Origin: Streptomyces violaceusniger Tu 4113
GTDB lineage: Bacteria; Actinomycetota; Actinomycetes; Streptomycetales; Streptomycetaceae
Assembly (NCBI RefSeq): GCF_000147815.2
Contig: NC_015957.1
Span: 2,666,001 to 2,730,000 of the forward strand
Length of the DNA: 64,000 bases
Direction: 5' to 3'
The notes beneath the pieces are model-generated. The model had not been told where the DNA came from. It saw only the letters and a program-made list of their open reading frames with translations, and ran no database searches. Below are positions 43,150 through 51,178 of the stretch, one piece after another. Each line of letters starts with the position of its first letter. Position 1 is the stretch's first letter. The position numbers and the translations under genes are program-made.

Positions 43150-43995
43150 TCAGCGCACGACGACAGCCTGTACCTCATCGACCGCAAGTGGCCTCTCGGC
43201 GGCTATCACCAGCCCTGGCACCCGCCCTGTCTGTCCGCCACCATGCCACTCGACATCCCACAACACCCGGACCGATAACTTGAACGCCCGGCTCGGCTCG
43301 CCTGAAGACGACCTCCGGTAGGTGTAACCACAATCAGGCGACGGCCGATCCGGCCGGAACTTTCCCGAGTACTCCGTCCCGGGCCCGGCGCACGCGACGC
43401 TGCCACCCTCACCCATCGACCACGTCGCCTGACGTGGCCGAGCCGTCGCCGTCACCCTCAAACCTGGCACCACAGCGGTCTCCGTGACCGGCCTCCACGT
43501 ACCATGCTCCACCCACATCCACGTGGGCACGCCCACCACTTGCACGAAATCCTCATCCGGACTCGTCCGGATCGCAGGCTTCGGCAGTTGCAAACTCTCC
43601 ACAGCTCGCCGGGCGACAACCGCTACCGGCACCTTCTGGTGATGCTTGCGCTTGGGTCTTTTCGGCTTTCCACCGTCAAAGCGTGGCAAGATCCCCAAGC
43701 CATCACCGAGCCCGTACTCCCACCCGTCCGACGTGACCGTCGGCGACTTGGAGGAAGTACTCCGCCTATGCTGCAAGGGACTGCTTCGGGAATGGGCCAT
43801 GCCCTCTCTACTCACGCCAGCCGTACGTCTGCCACGGGTTTCGGCACGCACTTTGCACCCGCCGGCCGCGCAACTCACCCCGCCAAAGATGCCTCGTCCG
43901 TCATCAGCTTGCGCGAACGGCCCGGTCACCATGACGTCCAAGACGCCAAGCAGTGAAGCGATGGTCCAAATGCCAACGCGTCGCGCGGTCAACAT
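43150..43995 (-). CDS. Secreted protein of the Tad operon
   Basis: 281 aa. Signal peptide (IWTIASLLGVLDVMVTGPFA then QADD). Basic mid-region (KPKRPKRKHHQKVP) and a C-terminal beta domain with VQVVGVPTWMWVEHGTWRPV, SMGEGGSVACAGPGTEYSGK and one more Cys. Similar secreted proteins accompany actinobacterial Tad loci; may be a wall-side pilus partner. Starts 7 nt inside the preceding gene. Confidence 0.7.
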   Translation of the reverse strand: MLTARRVGIWTIASLLGVLDVMVTGPFAQADDGRGIFGGVSCAAGGCKVRAETRGRRTAGVSREGMAHSRSSPLQHRRSTSSKSPTVTSDGWEYGLGDGLGILPRFDGGKPKRPKRKHHQKVPVAVVARRAVESLQLPKPAIRTSPDEDFVQVVGVPTWMWVEHGTWRPVTETAVVPGLRVTATARPRQATWSMGEGGSVACAGPGTEYSGKFRPDRPSPDCGYTYRRSSSGEPSRAFKLSVRVLWDVEWHGGGQTGRVPGLVIAAERPLAVDEVQAVVVR

Positions 43996-44528
43996 GTTCC
44001 GGCGTCATGCATGTAGAGATACGAGACCTTCCACACGGGGCCCTTACGCAGCACCGTAGCGTCAGCCCTGAAATGGCTGCCCGGAACGTCGTTCTTCAGC
44101 TTTCCGTCAAGCCCGTACTGAAGCCAATCGGTGCCATCCACACAGTCTCGCAGTTTCACTTGCTGAGCGGCAGCCGTGACGACCTCAGGATTAACGTGCA
44201 GCGTTCCCTTGACGACGACCTTCTCCGCCTTGGCCTTCTTCAAGCCGTACTTCATCAGCTCCAGGGCTCCGCCTGTCGCGTGGTCATCCAACAGCGGAGA
44301 GCCTGCGTCGGATGTGGTCGATGCGGCGGCCAGGTCCCGCCACATCGCACGGTAGGCCGCTCGGGCATCACCCTCGGGCCCATGAGCGATGTGCAAGGAA
44401 CTGTTCGAGGTCGAGACTGAGGGCTCATGCTTGGCTGATGGTGCGCCATCCGAGTCCGTTCCCGAACAACCGATCGCACATAGGTTGGCAACCGCGATGG
44501 CTACGGGAAGAATCCAGCGCCTTGTCAT
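43989..44528 (-). CDS. Putative lipoprotein, first gene of the Tad operon
   Basis: 179 aa from the ATG at 44528. Signal with lipobox-like AIGC (ILPVAIAVANLCAIGCSGTD). Mature domain has AYRAMWRDLAAASTTSDAGS and LLDDHATGGALELMKYGLKK, a fold common in Streptomyces lipoproteins of unknown function. Its position suggests a pilus-anchoring role. Confidence 0.65.
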   Translation of the reverse strand: MTRRWILPVAIAVANLCAIGCSGTDSDGAPSAKHEPSVSTSNSSLHIAHGPEGDARAAYRAMWRDLAAASTTSDAGSPLLDDHATGGALELMKYGLKKAKAEKVVVKGTLHVNPEVVTAAAQQVKLRDCVDGTDWLQYGLDGKLKNDVPGSHFRADATVLRKGPVWKVSYLYMHDAGTC

Positions 44529-44862
44529 ATGTTCAAGATTCCGCACAACCCCCCACCTTCCATTCAACAGCGAAGCAGAGACTAGCAGGCCGATTGCTCC
44601 AGGCTTCGCAGATTCCCGTACCGACGCGACATCAATCCCGGCGGATACTGGACCCCGCCGCTGCGCAACTAAGACAATCGCATTGACGCCTGAGGTGATA
44701 TTGCGGACGCACTTACGGTTTGTGGTTCACGCTCAGGTAATACGTGGGCGCGGCCGCACGCAGAGCTTTGGTCTCCACGACCAAGTTCTTCTCATGAACG
44801 CGTGCGACCGCGCCTGTCGTTGGATCAGATTGTGAGGGGCCCTCTTTCGCTGGCGAGGGGCT

Positions 44863-45300
44863 TTAATCCTCAGATGCGCTAGAGATTGCCATCCAGGCGA
44901 CCTTCGTCTCGCTCTCCGACAGGCGGAATCCCCATCGTCCACGAGCAAACGCCTCCACGATCTGCAAACCCCGCCCTCGTTCCGGTAGCTCCGTATCGGC
45001 TCTCACTCCGCTGTTACGCGATGAGGGCATCGCCGGTAGAAACGGATCGCTGTCTTCGATCTCGAAGACGAACGAGGAGCCCCTGCGAAGGAGGCGCATC
45101 TCGTATGGACCGTGCGCGTGTTCCAGAGCGTTGGCCGTGAGCTCCCATGCCGCCATCACTGCGTCCCCGACCGTCTCATCGGGGATTCCTAGCTCATGAA
45201 GTGCGCACCGCAGCGCAACGCGGATTTGTGAAGCGACATGGCGGGTTCTATCGGTCCAGCGCCAAATCAGAGCCTGACCGCCGTCTTTCATCTGCGTCAT
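44863..45300 (-). CDS. HATPase_c anti-sigma-like ATP-binding protein
   Basis: 145 aa from ATG 45300 (AGGGA upstream). GHKL ATPase features: N-box VMAAWELTANALEHAHGPYE, G1-like EIEDSDPFLP, G2 ERGRGLQIVEAFARGRWGF. RsbW/SpoIIAB-like kinase type frequent in Streptomyces; target unknown. Confidence 0.8.
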   Translation of the reverse strand: MTQMKDGGQALIWRWTDRTRHVASQIRVALRCALHELGIPDETVGDAVMAAWELTANALEHAHGPYEMRLLRRGSSFVFEIEDSDPFLPAMPSSRNSGVRADTELPERGRGLQIVEAFARGRWGFRLSESETKVAWMAISSASED

Positions 45301-45602
45301 GACCGCATCCCTTGCGTGTTTCGGGGTGCCCGCAGCGACGGTCTGTGGGTGGCGTTTTTGGACGCAGGTTGTATGGTGCTCGTATCGCTCGACAGGAATG
45401 GTGTGGCGACGAAAAGGATTGCGGCCATGCGGATTCCTCCGATTGGTTCGCGAATGGAGCGCAACTACGACACCGCGGACCAGTCCTAGAGCGGAATAAC
45501 CCCGTGGGGTGAACTTTGCATGTCGCTGACTTACGACATCAAAACCTTTCTCTGGCGCAGAGATCGACGCCTTCGCTCGCCGACTACGGGGGTAATTTAT
45601 TT
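45301..45602. other. Intergenic, no gene seen
   Basis: About 300 bp between the ATP-binding protein and the small protein. Lower GC in places (gtaatttatttttactgagg at its right edge). No supported ORF, tRNA or clear hairpin. Confidence 0.5.
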
Positions 45603-45848
45603 TTACTGAGGCACTTCTCGCGTACATGGCAGGGCGACCCACAAATGGTTATCAAGCACGCCCCGGGCATCCGTGAGTCGTAGGACTTCCCGGGTACCTA
45701 TGCCAAAGCAAGTCCAGGTCGTGACTTCGCGCACCGCTGGGCCAAAGATGCGGAACGCCTGGCCTCGAACGGCTACTGCCATGCCGGTGGGCGTTGCCTT
45801 CAGCGGTGTGACTAATGTGTCGCGTGACACGCATACGCGACCTGCCAT
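45603..45848 (-). CDS. Small hypothetical protein
   Basis: 81 aa (MAGRVCVSRDTLVTPLKATP...). A compact beta-rich sequence with CFGIGTREVLRLTDARGVLD; coding bias fits. Divergent from the XRE gene at 45913; the 64 bp between them would hold both promoters. Confidence 0.5.
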   Translation of the reverse strand: MAGRVCVSRDTLVTPLKATPTGMAVAVRGQAFRIFGPAVREVTTWTCFGIGTREVLRLTDARGVLDNHLWVALPCTREVPQ

Positions 45849-45912
45849 GGGGAAACTGATCTTCCCATGGATGAGTTGAGCGGGCCTTTGTCCTGGCAGA
45901 GGGCAAGCCTGG

Positions 45913-47073
45913 GTGAGTGGGCATGAGAGCGAACTGGTGATGCGTGAGCTGGACGAGCCGACCGGCGGCGGCCCCATCGGAGCCCGCTTGGCCACTTGGC
46001 GCCGTCACCGAGGACTCACCCCGGATGAGCTTGCCTCCCGCACGGGCCTGGAGCTCGATTACGTCACCGAGCTGGAGGCGGGCCGGGAATGGATGGACCG
46101 GCGCGGTCGGCTGGCCGCCCTCGCTGCCGCCTTGCGACTGGACATCGCGGATCTCACGGGCCAGCCCTACACGCCGCGTGGAGAGGACCACGCGGCGGTT
46201 CGAGCGACCGCCTTCCACCTACGGCACCGCCTGCACCGCCTGCACCGCCACTACCCGGACACGGCGCCCAGGACGGTGCTGGAGGACCTGGCGGAACGAT
46301 CCCGCGCCGCCGCACAGGCGGATGCCGCTGGCGATGAGTGCCGACTCGCGCTCGTGCTGCCGGAGCTCATCGAATCGACGGACCGCGCGGTCCTCATCGC
46401 CTCTTCTGTATCAGAGCGGGAGGCGGCGAACCGGCTGCGCGTGCAGGCGCATCTGCTGGGCTCCGGGCTGTTGCGGCGCCTGGGCTACAAGGACCTGGCT
46501 TGGGTGTTGCTGCAAAGAGCTCGCCCTGACACCCGCGAAACGCTACCGGTGCTGGTCGAGGAGGTGCGGCTGCTGATCGACCTTGGCTTGCCGGAGCATG
46601 CGCTGACTCGCGCCGCACGGGCTGGGGACGCCGACACCGGATGGGAGCTGTCCGCTTTGGGCGCCGTTGCTCAGGCAATGGCCGGACGCCGCTTGGAAGC
46701 GGAGGAGTTCCTCGCCACAGCGACTGCGCGGGCCGCCGACACACAGGAGTCGGCATTGGTGTTCGCGGCCCGCGCCACCGTCGCCGTCGAGTTCGGCGAT
46801 TCCGCCGAGGCCGCCGATCATGCCCGTGCGGCAGATCAGGCCGGGCTCGGCGGCGCCCACCGCTCCAGCCTGCTGATAACAGCCGCGGCGGCCGAAGCTC
46901 GTCAGGGCCGCAGCGATCAGGCAGCAATCCATCTCGTCGAAGCCGACGCGGAGTCACCGCTGCGGCTGCGGCTCGCCCCCTTCGCACGGGACCTGATCGT
47001 CGCACTCACCAACCGCACCACCACCCAGGCCGAAGCCATACGGGACCTGGCCGAGCGAGCCGGACTGCGGTGA
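45913..47073 (+). CDS. XRE-family regulator with helical repeat domain
   Basis: 386 aa (GTG 45913; ATG 45940 possible). N-terminal HTH at ~22-85: IGARLATWRRHRGLTPDELA ... YVTELEAGREWMDRRGRLAA. The rest is TPR-like, typical of Streptomyces regulators that sense peptides or small molecules. Tandem with a paralogue at 47158; both share the LTGQP(Y/F) junction after the HTH. Confidence 0.8.
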   Translation: MSGHESELVMRELDEPTGGGPIGARLATWRRHRGLTPDELASRTGLELDYVTELEAGREWMDRRGRLAALAAALRLDIADLTGQPYTPRGEDHAAVRATAFHLRHRLHRLHRHYPDTAPRTVLEDLAERSRAAAQADAAGDECRLALVLPELIESTDRAVLIASSVSEREAANRLRVQAHLLGSGLLRRLGYKDLAWVLLQRARPDTRETLPVLVEEVRLLIDLGLPEHALTRAARAGDADTGWELSALGAVAQAMAGRRLEAEEFLATATARAADTQESALVFAARATVAVEFGDSAEAADHARAADQAGLGGAHRSSLLITAAAAEARQGRSDQAAIHLVEADAESPLRLRLAPFARDLIVALTNRTTTQAEAIRDLAERAGLR

Positions 47074-47157
47074 TACCGCCCGACTCGGCGGAAAGTTCCC
47101 TGATGGCGGGAGTTCGCCCTACGCTAGGGCTGACGCACGGAAGCTGAGGCGGGGGCT

Positions 47158-48402
47158 ATGGACGAAGAGCAGGCCCGGAGGATCGGTGACCGACTGCGCT
47201 CGGCCCGCCGCCAGCGCGGGATGAGCCTGCGCACCTTAGCGGGCCTGGCTGGGGTGTCTGTCGGCTACCTGTCGATGGTGGAGAACGGCCGACGGCTGCT
47301 GGACCGCTCCAGTCTCATCACCGCTTTCGCCGAGGCGCTGCAGATCGCCCCGTCCGAACTGACCGGCCAGCCCTTCGCCCCGGCGGACCCGCGCTCCAGT
47401 GAGGCTCACGAGGCGATCCCCGCTTTGCGGCTGGCGCTGATGGGCGTGACCATGGCCGCCCCGCCGGACCGCCGCCCACCAGAGGTTCCGGTGGCGGTGC
47501 TGGCCGAGCGCGTCGAGCGGGCCAATCGCCTCTATCACGCGGCGGAATATGGCACCCTTGCCGCCAATCTACCGGCGCTGTTGGCCGACCTGCACGCGGC
47601 TGCCGAGACAGCCGATGGCGTCGTCGCACGGCATGAGCTACTGAGACTGCTGGCGGATGCCTACCATCCGGGCTGCACCTTGCTCCTGAAGAACCTCGGC
47701 TACACCGACTTGGCGTTCATCGCCGTCACCCGCGCCGCTGAGGCGATCGCCGAATTGGATGACCCGGTCTACTCCGCGCTGTCCGCCTTCTTCCACACCC
47801 ATGTGCTCATGGCGGTGGGCAGCCCCGCTGAAGCCCTGGCCCAGGCCACCGCCGCCGCCAACACGCTCCAAGCCCACCTGACGACTCCGGACGCCTATGC
47901 ACTGCTCGGCGAGCTCCACTTGATCTCCGCCACCTGCCTGACTCAGGACAGAAAGAGGTCTGGAAAGACCCGTGCGGAAGAGGTCCGCGACCATCTCACC
48001 GAAGCTGCCGACCTCGCCGACCGTACGGGGGAGACACGGGCCTGGCACCTGAACTTCGGCCCCACCAACGTCGGAATCCACCACGTCAGCCTCAACACCG
48101 ACCTTGGCCTGCACGGCGAGGCCGTACAAGCGAAGGACGGGGTGCGTCCCGAGACCCTTGCGGAGGCTCCTGGGCGGCAGGCCGCGTTCCATGCCGATCT
48201 GGGCCGGTCGTTGACACATTTGCGGGGCCGGGAAGCCGAGGCGGTCGCCGCCCTGCTGACCGCCGAACAGATCGCCCCGCAACGCATCCACGCCAACGCG
48301 CCCGTGCGAAACACCGTCGAATATCTCGCTGATCGGCAGTTGCCCACCGGCGCCGCCCGGGACCTGCGAGGTCTGGCGCACCGTATCGGCCTGTCGCTCT
48401 GA
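47158..48402 (+). CDS. XRE-family regulator with helical repeat domain, paralogue
   Basis: 414 aa. HTH: RIGDRLRSARRQRGMSLRTL ... VGYLSMVENGRRLLDRSS. TPR-like C-terminal part (ARAAEAIAELDDPVYSALSA; AEALAQATAAANTLQAHL). Ribosome-binding GGCGGGGG just upstream of ATG. Separate promoter region of 84 bp from its paralogue. Confidence 0.82.
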   Translation: MDEEQARRIGDRLRSARRQRGMSLRTLAGLAGVSVGYLSMVENGRRLLDRSSLITAFAEALQIAPSELTGQPFAPADPRSSEAHEAIPALRLALMGVTMAAPPDRRPPEVPVAVLAERVERANRLYHAAEYGTLAANLPALLADLHAAAETADGVVARHELLRLLADAYHPGCTLLLKNLGYTDLAFIAVTRAAEAIAELDDPVYSALSAFFHTHVLMAVGSPAEALAQATAAANTLQAHLTTPDAYALLGELHLISATCLTQDRKRSGKTRAEEVRDHLTEAADLADRTGETRAWHLNFGPTNVGIHHVSLNTDLGLHGEAVQAKDGVRPETLAEAPGRQAAFHADLGRSLTHLRGREAEAVAALLTAEQIAPQRIHANAPVRNTVEYLADRQLPTGAARDLRGLAHRIGLSL

Positions 48403-48707
48403 CTAGTGGCCTGCTCGATCAAGTGACCCGGGAAATGCCGCGGCGGCGGGTGCGCTTATTCGCGGTGCCGCCAGAACGCGCCCGGTTGGCCGCCCGAGGA
48501 CCGGTGGCATGACGGCGCAGACGTGATCGGCAGTGCGAATGTGAGTCGGCCCGATCGGGTGACTCAACGCTGGTGATGGCGCGGGTGTCTCGGCCCTTTG
48601 GGGAGCAGGCGGATAGGTTGAGCGGGATCCGGTCGCTGAAAGCGGTGCTGACGAGGCCGAATCCCCGGCCCCGCAGTCCAGTCGCAGCAGGGAGTGCCAC
48701 CACCGGC
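48403..48707. other. Intergenic, no gene seen
   Basis: About 305 bp between the second XRE gene and the VOC gene; plus-strand frame continuing into the VOC gene is not convincing as coding. No tRNA or strong hairpin seen. Confidence 0.5.
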
Positions 48708-49145
48708 ATGGACGTTCTCTTCATCACGAGCGTGGCGGTGGTCGTCGCCGACCCGCCCCTGAGCCGCAAGCTGTTCATCGAGGCTCTTGGCCTCCCCCTG
48801 GAGGGGGAAGGCAACGGTTACTACTCCAGCGGGCGCGTCCCCGGCAGCAAGCATTTCGGCCTGTGGCCGCTCTCGCAGGCAGCCGAGGCATGCTTCGGCA
48901 CTGCCCAGTGGCCCGCCGACCGGGTGGTCCCGCAGGCATCGATCGAGTTCGAGGTGGCGAACGCGGAAGCCGTCACAGCCGCCGGTGCCGAGCTTCAGCG
49001 CGCGGGCTTCGACCTGGTGCACCAGGCCCGCACCGAACCGTGGGGCCAGACGGTGACCAGACTTCTCACGACGGACGGTTTGATCGTCGGGATCTCCTAC
49101 GCCCCCTCCTTGCACGACTTGCAGGACGACCAGCTCCTCGACTGA
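48708..49145 (+). CDS. VOC-superfamily (glyoxalase/bleomycin-resistance-like) protein
   Basis: 145 aa from ATG 48708. Beta-alpha-beta-beta-beta unit: LFITSVAVVVADPPLSRKLF, FEVANAEAVTAAGAELQRAG, then QTVTRLLTTDGLIVGISYAP. Size fits single VOC proteins that bind or degrade small toxic molecules. Substrate unknown. Confidence 0.75.
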   Translation: MDVLFITSVAVVVADPPLSRKLFIEALGLPLEGEGNGYYSSGRVPGSKHFGLWPLSQAAEACFGTAQWPADRVVPQASIEFEVANAEAVTAAGAELQRAGFDLVHQARTEPWGQTVTRLLTTDGLIVGISYAPSLHDLQDDQLLD

Positions 49146-49261
49146 GCCCGGCTCAGCAGCCGATCAATTTCCGGACCGATCAATCGAACTGAGCCACTAG
49201 CAGCATCCTCTGCCGAGGCTGTATGCATGCGCCCGCGCCTGAGTGCATAGGCCGGACGTGG

Positions 49262-49269
49262 GCGAGAAC
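49262..49269 (+). repeat. Target-site duplication, left (GCGAGAAC)
   Basis: Identical to the 8 bases at 50449-50456, immediately outside the 204-bp inverted repeats. Shows that the whole structure moved as a unit. Confidence 0.85.
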
Positions 49270-49473
49270 TGGCTCTGACGTCGTCGTTCGGCCCCGCCCG
49301 GACGGCTAGAGCTGGCCCCGATTGGTGAAGATCCGTGACGGCTTCAAGTGGCTCCTCCTGGTGACTGCCGCCTGGTCAAGGCCAGGCCCGAATGGGGCCG
49401 CTTCAAGCCGTCACTTCAACTTATTGGGCTGGCTGGGACGTCTTGGTGGGGCCGCTGAACAACGTGGAAGCCA
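49270..49473 (+). repeat. 204-bp terminal inverted repeat, left
   Basis: Contains a nested inverted repeat: 49335-49348 (GTGACGGCTTCAAG) and 49401-49414 (CTTCAAGCCGTCAC), 13 of 14 paired, plus GCCTGG/CCAGGC hairpin between. So each terminal repeat can itself fold. Confidence 0.85.
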
Positions 49474-49606
49474 CCGGGCTCGCACCGTGAGGCGGCGTCC
49501 TGCGTTTCGAAGGCTTCGGCGCTGTCTCCTGCCCATGTCGCGGGGTTCTGACGCAGCTCCTGCTGACTTCGCAGTGCTCTCGCGCGCGCCGCGCGTCGAG
49601 CAGGTG

Positions 49607-49966
49607 TCAGCAGTAGGCGCGCAGCGCCCAGACGAGACTCCAGTTGATCTCGGTGGGACCGGAGTCGGCGGGCGCGACATGGTTCACGGAGCCGTAGTAG
49701 TCGAACATCTTGACTATGCCGCCTCCGGGAAGGCGGTTGTCCCAGTATCCGACGCCGCTCCAAGGCACCAATGCGGACTCGCCGCAGTGCAGGACGAGCT
49801 GGTCGCCGCTGCCGCTGGTGGCGCAGAACGCGTCGGGCACGGTGCACGGAGCCGCGGCCGCACGGCTGGTTGAGAAGCTGTCGGTGGCGGCGGCGCCGGT
49901 GGTCGTGCCTGTCAGCGCAGCGGCCGAGAGAGCGAGGACGGTGAGGGCGGTGCGTGTCTTGCGCAT
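49607..49966 (-). CDS. Small secreted protein, cargo of the long-TIR element
   Basis: 119 aa from ATG 49966. Sec signal peptide (MRKTRTALTVLALSAAALTG ... AAAT). Mature ~85 aa with four Cys (PCTVPDAFCATS, VLHCGES, RAYC-end), enough for two disulfides, and aromatic GYWDNRLPGGGIVKMFDYYG. Looks like a small secreted inhibitor- or toxin-like protein; family not recognised. Only gene within the element. Confidence 0.7.
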   Translation of the reverse strand: MRKTRTALTVLALSAAALTGTTTGAAATDSFSTSRAAAAPCTVPDAFCATSGSGDQLVLHCGESALVPWSGVGYWDNRLPGGGIVKMFDYYGSVNHVAPADSGPTEINWSLVWALRAYC

Positions 49967-50244
49967 GTGTGCCTGCTTTCGTGTGGGTCCGGTTGCTGTG
50001 GTGGCAGCGTGCTGGAACGGGCGTGGGAGAACCTGCGGCGAATCTTGATTGTGCCGGTGGTCGGCGGTGCGTACCACGATCGGGCACGCTGGGCCTTGTG
50101 GCAGCGCTGCGCCTACGTACGCCTAACGCTTGAGGCTTGCGGCCCACCGCGGCGCAGTCCCGTCTGCGGCGGGCCCTTGCGGTCCTGACGGACATCGGCG
50201 ACCCACGCGCGGCCGCCGTCAGCACCAGGCTCGATCACCTCACC

Positions 50245-50448
50245 TGGCTTCGACGTTGTTCAGCGGCCCCACCAAGACGTCCCAGCCGGCCCCCAAAGGT
50301 GAAGTGACGGCTTGAAACGGCCCCATTCGGGCCTGGCCTTGACCAGGCGGCGGTCACCAGGAGGAGCCACTTGAAGCCGTCACGGATCTTCACGAATCGG
50401 GGCCAGCTCTAGCCGTCCGGGCGGGGCCGAACGACGACGTCAGAGCCA
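50245..50448 (-). repeat. 204-bp terminal inverted repeat, right
   Basis: Inverted copy of 49270-49473. Nested stem at 50304-50317 and 50370-50383. The five differences clustered near 50288-50300 lie close to the inner end. Confidence 0.85.
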
Positions 50449-50456
50449 GCGAGAAC
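50449..50456 (+). repeat. Target-site duplication, right (GCGAGAAC)
   Basis: Same 8 bases as 49262-49269. Confidence 0.85.
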
Positions 50457-50673
50457 ATTGACCCGTACTCGACGTCTGTACAGGTCTCGTACGCCACCGG
50501 GCACGCGGGCGTGCGTGCTTCCCGCTTCCTGGCGGACGTTTCGTAGCGGTGAACCCCCTGATCCATGGCTCGGAAGTCGTGAGTTCACCGTCGTGAACAC
50601 CTCTTTGTGCTCGAACCCTTACCTTCGGTGACGGTCTGGGTGGCTGCCGCCCGGAGAGAGGGTGAGCCCCACG

Positions 50674-51096
50674 ATGTCCAGCACTGTGATGCACCACGAG
50701 TTCCAGGTGATCTCCACGGCCGAGCACGTACGGCCGGCCCGCCACGAGACCGCCAAGGTTCTTGCTGAGTGGGGCATATCCAAAAGGGTCGTGGACACCG
50801 CCTGTCTGATCATCAGCGAGCTGGTGACGAATGTGGTGAGGCATGCGGCTGTGCTCTCGCCGACTGCCACGGTCACCCTGGCCGTGGATGATGCGGCGAT
50901 GGTACTGAGCGTCGCGGACGCCCATCCACTCAAGCCGAAGCCCCTGCTCGCTCCCCACAGCGTCGGCGGTCGCGGTCTGTTCATGGTCAACGCTCTGGTG
51001 AGGGAGGTCCATGGCCGAGCCGAGGTCCTCTCGGACACCGGCACAGGCGGCAAACGGATCGTCATTCACCTTCCCCTGGCTCCCGTTGCCACCTGA
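50674..51096 (+). CDS. HATPase_c anti-sigma-like ATP-binding protein
   Basis: 140 aa from ATG 50674 (GTG 50662 possible; GGAGAGAGG upstream). FQVISTAEHVRPARHETAKV, N-box LIISELVTNVVRHAAVLSPT, D-box VLSVADAHPLKP, G2 VGGRGLFMVNALVREVHGRA. Single-domain regulatory ATPase. Stands before the biosynthetic cluster, 82 nt from the radical-SAM-like gene, and may regulate it. Confidence 0.8.
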   Translation: MSSTVMHHEFQVISTAEHVRPARHETAKVLAEWGISKRVVDTACLIISELVTNVVRHAAVLSPTATVTLAVDDAAMVLSVADAHPLKPKPLLAPHSVGGRGLFMVNALVREVHGRAEVLSDTGTGGKRIVIHLPLAPVAT

Positions 51097-51178
51097 TCCA
51101 CCGCACGGCACCCGCGTCAGAAAGCGCCCACAGCGACGCTGCCGAACACCATCTCTCCCCACGTGAAAGGGACAGCCC

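Larger units (their letters stand above)
49270..50448. mobile_element. 1179-bp transposon-like element with 204-bp terminal inverted repeats
   Basis: Left repeat 49270-49473 and right repeat 50245-50448 are inverted copies of equal length differing at about 9 positions (~96% identity by eye). Flanked by a perfect 8-bp direct repeat GCGAGAAC. Tips start TGGCTCTGACGTCGTCG. No transposase inside; the only convincing gene is the secreted protein at 49607-49966. Therefore a non-autonomous element mobilised in trans. 8-bp duplications occur in IS256, ISL3, IS66 and IS1595 families; the family is not assigned. Confidence 0.82.

Noticed and set aside
45814..45827. GTGTC-GCGT-GACAC inverted repeat as an operator
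   Set aside because: Short 5-bp arms inside the small-protein coding sequence; likely chance in GC-rich DNA.
49322..49873. 183-codon plus-strand frame starting in the left terminal repeat
   Set aside because: Crosses the repeat boundary and lies opposite the secreted-protein gene; composition is shadow-like and no transposase motif is present.
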